Shown one piece after another: positions 16,072 to 23,855 of a stretch of DNA of 40,609 nucleotides. The notes under the pieces are model-generated. The model searched no databases, had not been told where the DNA came from, and saw only the letters and a program-made list of their open reading frames with translations. Every line of letters starts with the position of its first letter. Position 1 is the stretch's first letter. Origin of the DNA: Bacillota bacterium (GTDB lineage Bacteria > Bacillota > Clostridia > Oscillospirales > Oscillospiraceae); NCBI GenBank assembly GCA_029100605.1, contig JAQXPK010000082.1:1-40609 (forward strand), in the 5' to 3' direction. Made by a program: the position numbers and the translations under genes.

Positions 16072-16608
16072 ATGGAACTGACACTGAAACAGAGACTTGA
16101 CAAGTTGCTGGAGGCCTATTCCCACTGCTACGATGTTTCCCGCAGCGAGCAATCCGGTGAAAGTCCTTTTCCCGCCACGGCTACCTATTATCTTCGGGAT
16201 GACAATTACCTGATTACCAAGCAGCACATTCTGTCCACAGTGGAACAGTACGAATATGTGTATTTCTTTCTGTGCGATCATCTGGATGTGCCTACCCTGC
16301 AAAAGCAGATTGAGCTGTCCAAGCAGCTGGGACTTGCCAGGATCAAGCCCTGCAAGACCCATATGTGCTCTTACGTGACGCTGGTGATACTGGCTGACAC
16401 CATCGACCCGGAGGCGGCGCGTCTGGTCAAGCGCACCCGCTACCGGAAGAACTACCTTCTGACGCTCCACGGCTGGATGGAGTATCACCTGGCAGCTATG
16501 GAATGCAGCAGCAACCGCTTTCTGTCCAATCCAGCCGGGAAGGAAGCACGGAAGAATCTGGAGCGCAATTTCGCGCCCCGGGAAAAGAAAAAGAAGGGAG
16601 AAAAATAA
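16072..16608 (+). CDS. Hypothetical protein co-transcribed with cstA
   Basis: 178 residues; I do not recognise the family. It has no signal peptide and no membrane helix, so it is probably cytoplasmic. Early on it contains a stretch of alternating aromatic and charged residues (ATYYLRDDNYLITKQH), then a middle part with two cysteines (KPCKTHMCSY), then an R/K-rich region, and it ends in a very basic tail, REKKKKGEK. ATG at 16072 is supported by GGAAAGGA 9 bases upstream. The stop codon is 4 bases from the cstA start, and a regulated promoter precedes it, so it is the first gene of a two-gene unit with the transporter. A role linked to CstA (regulator, assembly partner) is possible but unproven. 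Confidence 0.75.
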   Translation: MELTLKQRLDKLLEAYSHCYDVSRSEQSGESPFPATATYYLRDDNYLITKQHILSTVEQYEYVYFFLCDHLDVPTLQKQIELSKQLGLARIKPCKTHMCSYVTLVILADTIDPEAARLVKRTRYRKNYLLTLHGWMEYHLAAMECSSNRFLSNPAGKEARKNLERNFAPREKKKKGEK

Positions 16609-16612
16609 CCTT

Positions 16613-18337
16613 ATGAACGGACTCGTACTTCTCATCCTCAGCATCGCTGTCCTGCTCTGCGGCTACGTCTTTTACGGACGCTACCTGTGCAAGAAGTGGG
16701 GCGTCGGCGAAGCCAAGGAGCCTACCCCCGCTCATACCATGGAGGACGGCGTTGACTACGTCCCCGCAAAGGCCCCGGTTGTTATGGGCCATCACTTCTC
16801 ATCCATCGCCGGTGCCGGCCCCATTACCGGCCCCATCAGCGCAATCTCCATGGGCTTCGGCTGGGGTGCCTGTGCGCTGTGGATTCTCATCGGCGGTATT
16901 TTCTTCGGCGGCGTCCATGACTTTGGCGCTCTGTTCGCCTCTCTGCGGCACGGCGGCAGATCCATCGGCGAAATCATTTCCGTCAATATGTCCAAGCGCG
17001 CCAAGCGCCTGTTCATCATCTTCTCTTACCTGACCCTGATTCTGGTGGTTGCCGCCTTCTCCTCCATCGTCGCCGGTACCTTCGGTGCCACATTCGTCGA
17101 TGGCGTTGTGGACAAGGCCGCTTCCCTGAGCAACGCCCGGGTTGCCATGGTTTCCCTGCTGTTCATCGTCATCGCCATCGCGTTCGGCTTCTGCGTGTAC
17201 CGCCGCAACGTTCCCATGGGGGTGGCTTCCGTGATCGGCGTGCTGGCTATCGTCGGCATCATCGCCATCGGCATGAACTTCCATCCCATCTACCTGTCCG
17301 CCAACACCTGGATGTGGATCGTGGGCATTTACATTTTGATTGCTTCCGTCGCCCCCGTGTGGATTCTGTTGCAGCCCCGAGACTATCTGTCCTCCTTCCT
17401 GCTGTATGCCATGCTGGCTCTGGCGGTTGTGTCCGTGTTTGTGGGTCATCCCTCCATGGACAGCCTGCCCGTGCTGAACACCCCGGGCAACCCCACTCCT
17501 GTCTTCCCCGTTCTGTTCACCACCATCGCCTGCGGCGCTATTTCCGGTTTCCACTCTCTGGTCTCCTCCGGCACCACTGCCAAGCAGCTGGATAAGGAAA
17601 CCGACGCCAAGCCCATCGCCTACGGCGGTATGCTGCTGGAGTGCGTTCTGGCGATTCTGACCCTGGTTGCCACCGCCTATGCCTACAGCTGGAACCAGGC
17701 CAACCCCGATCTGGCTCTGAAGGGTGCCACTGCCATCTTTGGCGGCGGCATCGCCGGCATGATCGATCCCAGCCGGGGCACCGTTTACGAGATCCTGTAT
17801 ACCCTGCTGGTTCTGACCTACTCCGCCTTCTGCCTGACTTCTCTGGACACCGCCACCCGTCTGGCCCGGTTTATGTTCCAGGAGTTCTGGCTGGACGGCT
17901 CCAAGGGTGAGACCCCGGACAATGTCACCGGCTACAAGAAGGTTCTGTCCAACCCCTATGTCGCCACCGTCATCACCGTGGTTCTGGGCATCCTGCTGGG
18001 TCTGAACGGCTACGGCAAGATCTGGGCGCTGTTCGGCTCCGCTAACCAGCTTCTGGCGGCTCTGGGTCTGCTGGCGGTTGCCACCTGGCTGAGCAACATC
18101 GGCAAGGACAACAAGATGTTCCTGATTCCCATGGCGTTCATGCTCTGCGTGACCATCGCGTCCCTGTTCATCAACACCAAGACACAGATCGGCAACATCC
18201 TCAAGGGCGGCGCCGACTGGGGTCCCTGGGCACAGGTGATCCTGGGCGTCCTGCTCATCGTCCTGGCTCTGGTTCTCGCCGTGGAAGGCGTGACCACCAT
18301 CGTCAAGGATTACAAGAAGGCCAAGGCTCAGGCCTGA
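16613..18337 (+). CDS. cstA: CstA family carbon-starvation/pyruvate (peptide) transporter
   Basis: Inner-membrane transporter of the CstA/BtsT family; E. coli members take up pyruvate and peptides when carbon is short. 574 residues, about 14-16 helices, shorter than E. coli CstA (about 700) but usual for Firmicutes. The family core HHFSSIAGAGPITGPI is present, as are GGVHDFGALFASLRHGGRSI and the later GAISGFHSLVSSGTTAKQL. ATG lies 4 bases after the previous gene. No BtsSR/LytTR-type two-component genes are in the window, so regulation probably acts through the palindromes upstream of the unknown gene. A terminator follows directly. Confidence 0.93.
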   Translation: MNGLVLLILSIAVLLCGYVFYGRYLCKKWGVGEAKEPTPAHTMEDGVDYVPAKAPVVMGHHFSSIAGAGPITGPISAISMGFGWGACALWILIGGIFFGGVHDFGALFASLRHGGRSIGEIISVNMSKRAKRLFIIFSYLTLILVVAAFSSIVAGTFGATFVDGVVDKAASLSNARVAMVSLLFIVIAIAFGFCVYRRNVPMGVASVIGVLAIVGIIAIGMNFHPIYLSANTWMWIVGIYILIASVAPVWILLQPRDYLSSFLLYAMLALAVVSVFVGHPSMDSLPVLNTPGNPTPVFPVLFTTIACGAISGFHSLVSSGTTAKQLDKETDAKPIAYGGMLLECVLAILTLVATAYAYSWNQANPDLALKGATAIFGGGIAGMIDPSRGTVYEILYTLLVLTYSAFCLTSLDTATRLARFMFQEFWLDGSKGETPDNVTGYKKVLSNPYVATVITVVLGILLGLNGYGKIWALFGSANQLLAALGLLAVATWLSNIGKDNKMFLIPMAFMLCVTIASLFINTKTQIGNILKGGADWGPWAQVILGVLLIVLALVLAVEGVTTIVKDYKKAKAQA

Positions 18338-18353
18338 TTCCTCGATTTTTCCG

Positions 18354-18388
18354 CGCCCGGATACCGCTTTGCGGTGTCCGGGCGTTTT
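18354..18388 (+). terminator. Intrinsic terminator of the cstA unit
   Basis: CGCCCGGATACCGC (18354-18367), TTT loop, GCGGTGTCCGGGCG (18371-18384): 14 bp with one G-U pair, followed by TTTTCC. Confidence 0.9.
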
Positions 18389-18425
18389 CCTCGGCGTTTT
18401 CAGCCTTCCGGTTTGAAATTCCCCT

Positions 18426-18453
18426 TTGCTTTTTCCAAAACCTGTGATAGAAT
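18426..18453 (+). promoter_or_regulatory. Promoter of the CDF gene
   Basis: TTGCTT (18426-18431), 16-base spacer, TAGAAT (18448-18453). The spacer begins with TTTTCCAAAA (18431-18440), a block also present in the MATE gene promoter. Confidence 0.65.
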
Positions 18454-18480
18454 AACCAGATATAAAAAGGAGGTCATTTC

Positions 18481-19656
18481 ATGACACGGTTATTGCTGCG
18501 TCTGTTTGTCAAAAACGCTGACCAGGTCGAGGATCCCAAGGTGCGGGCAGCTTTCGGCACCCTTTCGGGAATCGTGGGAATCATCTGCAATTTTCTGCTG
18601 TTTCTGGGAAAGATCATCGTCGGCACCTTGTCCAGTTCGGTTTCCATCACCGCCGACGCTTTGAACAACCTCTCCGACGCCACCAGCTCCATTGTCACTC
18701 TGGTGGGCTTCAAGCTGGCGGAGCAGCCTGCCGACGCCAAGCATCCCTACGGACACGCCCGGTTTGAATACCTGTCCGGGCTGGTGGTGTCCGCCATGAT
18801 CATTATCATCGGCTTTGAGCTGGCGAAATCCTCTGTGGGTAAGATCATCTCCCCGGCTCCGGTGGAATTCTCCGCCGCCCTGGCGCTGGTTCTGATTCTG
18901 TCCATCGCCGTGAAGCTGTGGCTGTGCCTGTTCAACCGGGGACTTGGAAAGAAAATCAACTCCACCACCCTTATGGCCACCGCTACGGACAGCCGCAACG
19001 ATGTCATCACCACCTCCGCGGTGCTGCTGGCAGCCGTTGTCGAAGCCGTCTCCGGCGCTGCCATCGATGGGTTTATGGGTCTTGCCGTGTCTCTGTTCAT
19101 TCTCTACAGCGGCGGCAAGCTGGCGACGGAGACCATCAGTCCCCTTCTGGGCGAGGCCGCGTCCCCGGAGCTGCAGGCTCTGATTGTGGATTACATCAGC
19201 GCCCAGCCCAAGGTGCTGGGGTATCACGATCTGATGGTACATGACTACGGCCCCGGGCAGCGCTTCGCCTCTATTCACGTGGAAATGGATCGCAGCGAGG
19301 ATCCCCTCCAGTGCCATGAGCTGATCGACGACATGGAGCGGGAGTGCCTGGAAAGCCACAACATTCACCTGGTCATCCATTACGACCCGGTGGTCACCGA
19401 CGACCCGGAGCTGACCCGGCTCCACGGCCTGGTGGATGAAATCCTCACGGAAATGGACCCCCGGCTGAAAACCCACGATTTCCGCATGGTGCCCGGAGAC
19501 GGACATACAAACCTGATTTTTGACGTTGCCCTTCCGGCGGACATCAAGCTCCCGACCCAGGACATCCAGCGAAAACTGGACGAGGCGCTGTGCGCCCGGG
19601 AGTGCAAGACCTACCACACAGTCATCACCTTCGATCCCGTCGCCTTCAATAGCTGA
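18481..19656 (+). CDS. Cation diffusion facilitator, probably manganese exporter type
   Basis: Membrane metal/proton antiporter that lowers cytoplasmic metal, 391 residues with six helices and a long cytoplasmic C-terminal part (from about residue 215), which includes a second ferredoxin-like segment. The transport site can be read as Asn62-x3-Asp66 in helix 2 (ALNNLSD) and Asp170-x3-Asp174 in helix 5 (TDSRND). An Asn-Asp-Asp-Asp set is known from manganese exporters such as pneumococcal MntE, whereas zinc exporters usually carry a histidine in helix 5. AAGGAGGT lies 6 bases before ATG. Single gene with its own promoter and terminator. Metal assignment is an inference. Confidence 0.9.
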   Translation: MTRLLLRLFVKNADQVEDPKVRAAFGTLSGIVGIICNFLLFLGKIIVGTLSSSVSITADALNNLSDATSSIVTLVGFKLAEQPADAKHPYGHARFEYLSGLVVSAMIIIIGFELAKSSVGKIISPAPVEFSAALALVLILSIAVKLWLCLFNRGLGKKINSTTLMATATDSRNDVITTSAVLLAAVVEAVSGAAIDGFMGLAVSLFILYSGGKLATETISPLLGEAASPELQALIVDYISAQPKVLGYHDLMVHDYGPGQRFASIHVEMDRSEDPLQCHELIDDMERECLESHNIHLVIHYDPVVTDDPELTRLHGLVDEILTEMDPRLKTHDFRMVPGDGHTNLIFDVALPADIKLPTQDIQRKLDEALCARECKTYHTVITFDPVAFNS

Positions 19657-19661
19657 ACGTC

Positions 19662-19694
19662 CATTCCGACCGGTACCCCGGTCGGAATGTTTTT
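19662..19694 (+). terminator. Intrinsic terminator of the CDF gene
   Basis: CATTCCGACCGG (19662-19673), TACC loop, CCGGTCGGAATG (19678-19689), TTTTT: a perfect 12-bp stem and T-run, 5 bases after the stop codon. Confidence 0.92.
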
Positions 19695-19707
19695 GCGGAA
19701 ATAGCCC

Positions 19708-19735
19708 TTGCACTTTTCCAAAAATCGACTATAAT
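19708..19735 (+). promoter_or_regulatory. Promoter of the MATE gene
   Basis: TTGCAC (19708-19713), 16-base spacer starting with TTTTCCAAAA (19714-19723), TATAAT (19730-19735). Architecture is nearly the same as the CDF promoter. Confidence 0.75.
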
Positions 19736-19791
19736 AATGCCTGCTGAATCGTAGAAGCCATACCCGCAATGGGGAAAAGAAGGTGTTTTTT

Positions 19792-21141
19792 GTGAATCAG
19801 ATGGCCCAAAATATGCTGGAAGGCCGGCTGTTCCCGAATATTGTCCGATATACCGTGCCCATTATTCTAACCAGTCTGCTGCAGCTGCTGTTCAACGCGG
19901 CGGATCTGGTGGTGGTCGGACGCTTCTGCGGCAGCGTCTCCGTTGCCGCGGTGGGAGCCACCGGCGCCATTACCAATCTGATGATCAATTTCTTCATCGG
20001 CCTGTCCGTGGGCGCGGGTGTTGCTGTTGCCCACGGCCTTGGCAGCCGGGAGGAGAGGGTCGTCCACTGCACGGTACATACCGCCCTGCCCACCGCCATC
20101 CTCAGCGGACTGTTTTTAACGGTGTTCGGCATCTGCTTTTCCGAGACCTTCCTCACCTGGATGGGGACGCCGGAGAGCGTGCTGCCTCTGTCCGCCGTGT
20201 ATATGCGGATCATTTTCGCCGGCATCACCTTCAACATGGTGTACAATTTCTGCGCCGCCATCCTCCGGGCAGCCGGTGACACCAAAAGTCCCCTGATCTT
20301 TCTGCTGTTCGCGGGCACGCTGAACGTGATTCTGAATGTGGTTTTCGTGACAAAGTTCCACATGAATGTGGCGGGCGTGGCTCTGGCGACCATCCTGACC
20401 CAGGGGTTGTCCGCCGTGCTGGTGGTCATTGCCCTGATGCGGCGGAAGGATGCCTGCCATCTGGAGCTTCGGAAAATGCGGTTTTATAAGCCCCAGCTGG
20501 TGAAAATCCTCCGGATCGGCCTGCCCGCAGGCATCCAAAGTTCCCTGTTCTCCATCTCCAACGTGTTGATTCAGTCGTCGGTGAACTCCTTCGGCGACGT
20601 ATTCATGTCCGGCAACGCCGCTTCCGCCAACATTGAAGGCTTCGTTTACGTCTGTCTGAACGCTTTCCAGCAGACCGCTGTCAATTTTGCCGGTCAGAAT
20701 GCCGGTGCGCGGCGCTACCGGCGGGTTTACCGGACACTGTGGATCTGCCTGGGCTGCGTCACCGTGATCGGATTGACCCTCGGCTCGGTGGTATACCTGT
20801 TTGGCCCCAAGCTGCTGTCCATCTACATCACCGATTCCCCCGAAGCCATTGCCTATGGTATGGTTCGGATGGGTTATATCTGTCTGCCCTACTTCCTGTG
20901 CGGCCTGATGGACGTGACCACCGGCGTCCTGCGGGGCATGGGCGCTTCCTTCGTCCCCATGCTCATTTCCATCTTGGGCGTGTGCGGGCTTCGCATTTTC
21001 TGGATCTTCACCATTTTCCAGATTCCCCGGTTCCACACACCGCAGTGCCTCTTCTTCTCCTATACCGTCTCCTGGCTGGTGACGTTCCTGTTCCAGCTGG
21101 CGGCGTTTCTGATCGTATTCCGAAAGCAGGAAACGCAATGA
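19792..21141 (+). CDS. MATE family efflux transporter
   Basis: Multidrug and toxin extrusion family exporter, about 449 residues, 12 helices in two MatE repeats. Typical sequences are FPNIVRYTVPIILTSLLQ near the N-terminus, GRFCGSVSVAAVGA in the first repeat, ILRAAGDTKSPL, and AGIQSSLFSISN opening the second repeat. GTG at 19792 is preferred, about 8 bases after GAAAAGAAGG; an in-frame GTG at 19783 overlaps that site, and ATG at 19801 is possible. Own promoter and terminator. The substrate is unknown; many clostridial members of this subgroup are uncharacterised. Confidence 0.9.
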   Translation: MNQMAQNMLEGRLFPNIVRYTVPIILTSLLQLLFNAADLVVVGRFCGSVSVAAVGATGAITNLMINFFIGLSVGAGVAVAHGLGSREERVVHCTVHTALPTAILSGLFLTVFGICFSETFLTWMGTPESVLPLSAVYMRIIFAGITFNMVYNFCAAILRAAGDTKSPLIFLLFAGTLNVILNVVFVTKFHMNVAGVALATILTQGLSAVLVVIALMRRKDACHLELRKMRFYKPQLVKILRIGLPAGIQSSLFSISNVLIQSSVNSFGDVFMSGNAASANIEGFVYVCLNAFQQTAVNFAGQNAGARRYRRVYRTLWICLGCVTVIGLTLGSVVYLFGPKLLSIYITDSPEAIAYGMVRMGYICLPYFLCGLMDVTTGVLRGMGASFVPMLISILGVCGLRIFWIFTIFQIPRFHTPQCLFFSYTVSWLVTFLFQLAAFLIVFRKQETQ

Positions 21142-21148
21142 TCCATCC

Positions 21149-21185
21149 GCAATCTTCGGAGCCTCGGCTCCAAAGATTGCCCTTT
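21149..21185 (+). terminator. Probable terminator of the MATE gene
   Basis: GCAATCTT (21149-21156) pairs with AAGATTGC (21173-21180), and GGAGC (21158-21162) pairs with GCTCC (21167-21171) inside it. Only CCTTTC follows, so the T-tract is weak. Confidence 0.6.
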
Positions 21186-21219
21186 CGATGCCGTTCCCCT
21201 GTAATTTGTGTATCTAATT

Positions 21220-21267
21220 GTTGACATCTCAACGAATGTGTGGTATCCTTGTTGAGAAAGCAACAAG
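21220..21267 (+). promoter_or_regulatory. MarR promoter with two inverted repeats
   Basis: TTGACA (21221-21226), 17-base spacer, TATCCT (21244-21249) with an upstream TG extension. GTTGA-CATC-TCAAC (21220-21233) overlaps the -35 box. CTTGTTG (21248-21254) and CAACAAG (21261-21267) form a second perfect repeat just before the start codon, whose right arm includes the first bases of the ribosome binding site. Both are natural places for autoregulation by the MarR protein or for an RNA hairpin. Confidence 0.65.
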
Positions 21268-21278
21268 GAGGGATGGAT

Positions 21279-21749
21279 TTGCAAAGCCGATATGAATTGT
21301 TCGCCACCTCCATTTCCTGCATCTACCACGATATTCAGAAAATTGAGCGGGTGGAAATGGCAAAATACGGCCTCAAAGGCCCCCACGCCCACTGTCTGCT
21401 GACCATGAGCCGCTATCCCGGCGGCATCACCGCTGCCCGGCTGTGCGAGCTCTGCGAGAAGGACAAAGCTGCCATTTCCCGCACCCTTTCCGAGCTGAAG
21501 CAAGCCGGAATGGTGCAGCGGGATATGCCCGGGGGCGTTCGCTACCGCGCGGCACTGACTTTGACGTCCCGGGGGAAAGCCGCAGCTGACGCGGTCTGCC
21601 GCCGAGCTCAGCTGGCTGTGGAGCAGGCAGGCGCTGGGCTGGAGGACGACCGGCGGGAGGTTTTCTATCAGGTGCTTGGCCTCATTGCGGAGAATCTGCA
21701 CACCATCTGCAAAAACGGATTGAAAGAAGGAGAAAGCAATGCCTGTTAG
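21279..21749 (+). CDS. MarR family transcriptional regulator
   Basis: About 156 residues. The winged-helix domain covers roughly residues 30-100; the recognition region reads AARLCELCEKDKAAISRTLSELKQAGMV and the wing carries RYRAALTLTSRGKAAAD, as in MarR proteins. The start is uncertain: AAGGAGGG (21265-21272) directly abuts ATG at 21273, whereas the in-frame TTG at 21279 has correct spacing, so I chose TTG. The gene overlaps the following degV-like gene by 11 bases, so the two are translationally coupled. The signal it senses is unknown; a link to fatty acids or lipids is suggested only by the DegV partner. Confidence 0.87.
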   Translation: MQSRYELFATSISCIYHDIQKIERVEMAKYGLKGPHAHCLLTMSRYPGGITAARLCELCEKDKAAISRTLSELKQAGMVQRDMPGGVRYRAALTLTSRGKAAADAVCRRAQLAVEQAGAGLEDDRREVFYQVLGLIAENLHTICKNGLKEGESNAC

Positions 21750-22584
21750 AATCGTCGTAGACTCAACGGTGGATATGGCGCCCGGCCTGGAAAAACAGGT
21801 CACGGTGGTTCCGCTGACCATCCACTTCGGCGAGCAGGAATACGTTTCCGGGATCGACATTGACTCCCGGCGGTTTTATGAGATGCTGGTAGAAAGCGAC
21901 ACCCTGCCCACCACCAGCCAGCCAACCCCCTTTGCCTTTGAGCAGGTATTTGCCGAGGCCATCGAAGCCGGGGACAGCGTGGTGTGCGTCACCATCTCTT
22001 CCAAGCTCTCCGGCACCTGCCAGAGTGCTTCCATTGCCGCTCAGGCCTATCCCGGAAGGGTTTTTGTCGTGGACAGCCAAAGCGCCGCCATTGGCAGCGG
22101 AATTCTGGCTCAGTACGCCCTGGAACTGGCAGAGCAGGGCATGGGTGGAGAGGAAATCGCCCGGAATCTGGCGGAAAAGCGGGAGAAGGTACGGCTGCTT
22201 GCCATGGTGGACACTCTGGAGTATCTGAAAAAGGGCGGACGCATTTCCGCCACCGTGGCCTTTGCCGGAGGACTGCTGAACATCAAGCCCGTCATCACCG
22301 TAGCTGACGGGGAAGTGAAAATGCTGGGCAAGGCCCGAGGCTCCAAGCAGGCAAACAACCTGCTGGTACAGGAGATCCAGAAGTCCGGCGGCGTAGACTT
22401 TGGCATGCCTCTGCTGCTGGGCTACACCGGTCTCAGTGATGCCATGCTGCAAAAGTACATTACCGACAGCGCCGCGCTGTGGGAAGGCAGCCGGGACACG
22501 CTGCCCTGCACCATCGTGGGCAGCGTGGTCGGCACCCACGTCGGCCCCGGTGCCGTGGCTGTCGCCTTCTTCGCCGCAGAGTAA
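21739..22584 (+). CDS. DegV family fatty-acid-binding protein
   Basis: 281 residues, full length for the family. DegV/FakB proteins bind a fatty acid in a pocket between two domains; FakB members present it to the kinase FakA for phosphorylation. The opening IVVDSTVDM, then TTSQPTP and ISSKLSGTCQSA, DSQSAAIGSG, and LEYLKKGGRIS are all family hallmarks. ATG at 21739 follows GAAGGAG and overlaps the MarR gene. No fakA is in the window. Physiological role is therefore fatty-acid handling in general, without proof of the ligand. Confidence 0.92.
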   Translation: MPVRIVVDSTVDMAPGLEKQVTVVPLTIHFGEQEYVSGIDIDSRRFYEMLVESDTLPTTSQPTPFAFEQVFAEAIEAGDSVVCVTISSKLSGTCQSASIAAQAYPGRVFVVDSQSAAIGSGILAQYALELAEQGMGGEEIARNLAEKREKVRLLAMVDTLEYLKKGGRISATVAFAGGLLNIKPVITVADGEVKMLGKARGSKQANNLLVQEIQKSGGVDFGMPLLLGYTGLSDAMLQKYITDSAALWEGSRDTLPCTIVGSVVGTHVGPGAVAVAFFAAE

Positions 22585-22599
22585 GCGCATATCCCCTCA

Positions 22600-22634
22600 C
22601 CCGCAGGATGTCAATGGAACGTCCTGCGGGTTTT
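22600..22634 (+). terminator. Intrinsic terminator of the MarR-DegV unit
   Basis: CCCGCAGGA (22600-22608), 13-base loop, TCCTGCGGG (22622-22630), TTTTC. Perfect 9-bp GC-rich stem. Confidence 0.85.
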
Positions 22635-22698
22635 CTGTCCGACGACGAATTGGAATTTGGCGACTTCCCCGGTTATTGAATTTCTTTTTGAAAACCGC

Positions 22699-22752
22699 TT
22701 GACATTTCCTTTTTTCTGTGTTATTGTACTAATGCACTAATACAGTAGTACA
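22699..22752 (+). promoter_or_regulatory. Promoter and YtrA-type operator
   Basis: TTGACA (22699-22704), 17-base spacer, TATTGT (22722-22727). TGTACTA (22725-22731) and TAGTACA (22746-22752) form a perfect 7-bp inverted repeat with a 14-base gap, starting at the -10 box. This is close to the operator form described for YtrA-type GntR repressors, so the downstream regulator probably binds it. Confidence 0.75.
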
Positions 22753-22767
22753 AATCAGGAGGTGCCT

Positions 22768-23139
22768 ATGAACTGGAAATTTGCCGGTGACCGTCCGGTA
22801 TATCAGCAGATCATGGCGGCAATCCGCGGTGCGATCCTCAAAGGGGAGCTGCCCCCCGGCGGGAAGGTTCCCTCTGTCCGGGATCTGGCCGCCCAGGCTC
22901 AGGTGAACCCCAACACCATGCAGCGTGCCTTAACCGAGCTGGAGCGGGAGGGGCTGCTGGTCAGCGGTGGCACAAGCGGCCGCAGCGTCACAGAGGACGC
23001 GGACGTTCTCGCTGTCATGCGGGAACAGGCGCTGGAGGAGCTTGCCCGGGAATGCGCCGAAAAATTCATGGTCTTTGGTGTGACCCCAGACCAAGCGGCG
23101 CAGCTTCTGCTGCGGCTGCAAGACAAGAAGGAGGAGTAA
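22768..23139 (+). CDS. GntR family regulator, YtrA subfamily
   Basis: 123 residues: a winged-helix domain (about residues 8-75, with YQQIMAAIRGAILKGELPPGGKVPSVRDLA and NPNTMQRALTELEREGL in two parts) followed by a short C-terminal helix region of about 45 residues, which is the hallmark of the YtrA group. ATG at 22768 has AGGAGG 5 bases upstream; the GTG at 22762 overlaps it. Two bases separate its stop from the ABC ATPase start. In Bacillus, YtrA represses its own ABC operon and responds to lipid II-binding antibiotics; a cell-envelope stress role is a reasonable guess here. Confidence 0.92.
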   Translation: MNWKFAGDRPVYQQIMAAIRGAILKGELPPGGKVPSVRDLAAQAQVNPNTMQRALTELEREGLLVSGGTSGRSVTEDADVLAVMREQALEELARECAEKFMVFGVTPDQAAQLLLRLQDKKEE

Positions 23140-23141
23140 CA

Positions 23142-23855
23142 ATGGAACAACCAATTCTGAAAGCCAGTGGACTTACCATGCGCTACCACAGCGTCCTGGC
23201 TTTGGACAATCTGGATCTGGAACTGCCCCAGGGAAAGATCGTGGGTCTGCTCGGCCCCAACGGCAGCGGGAAAACCACCTTTATCAAGCTGGCGGCGGGG
23301 CTGCTGACCCCCACCGGCGGGGATTTGACCATCTGCGGCGAGAAAATCGGCACAGCGACCAAGGCGGTGGTCTCGTACCTGCCTGACCGCCCCTACTTCA
23401 GCCGTCAGGTGCGGGTGGAGCAGCAGCTTTCCTTTTTCCAGGACTTTTACGCGGATTTTGACCGCGCCCGGGCGGAGGAGATGCTCACTGCGCTGCATAT
23501 CCCGCTGAATGCGAAATTCAAAGCCCTCTCCAAGGGCAATCAGGAGAAGGTACAGCTGGTGCTGGTGATGTCCCGCCGGGCAAAGCTGTACCTACTGGAT
23601 GAACCCATCGGCGGTGTAGACCCCGCCGCCCGGGATTACATTCTGAACACCATCATCACCAATTATGACCCCAGCGCCACGGTGCTGATCTCCACCCATC
23701 TCATTGCCGACGTGGAGCGGGTGCTGGACGAATATCTGTTTTTGTATCAGGGGCGCATCGTGCAGGGCGGCAACGTGGATACGGTGCGGGAGGAAACCGG
23801 CAAGTCGCTGGATGAACTGTTCCGGGAGGTATTCAAATGTTTGCCAAATTGCTGA
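23142..23855 (+). CDS. ABC transporter ATP-binding protein (YtrB-like)
   Basis: 237 residues, cytoplasmic ATPase. Walker A GPNGSGKTT (Lys44), a degenerate signature LSKGNQEKV in place of LSGGQ, Walker B LYLLDEPIGGVD, switch histidine in STHLI. The LSKGN signature is common in ATPases of the YtrB/antibiotic-exporter type. AAGGAGGAG lies 5 bases before ATG. It overlaps the membrane-protein gene by 19 bases. Probably exports or senses a membrane-active compound; substrate unknown. Confidence 0.92.
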   Translation: MEQPILKASGLTMRYHSVLALDNLDLELPQGKIVGLLGPNGSGKTTFIKLAAGLLTPTGGDLTICGEKIGTATKAVVSYLPDRPYFSRQVRVEQQLSFFQDFYADFDRARAEEMLTALHIPLNAKFKALSKGNQEKVQLVLVMSRRAKLYLLDEPIGGVDPAARDYILNTIITNYDPSATVLISTHLIADVERVLDEYLFLYQGRIVQGGNVDTVREETGKSLDELFREVFKCLPNC

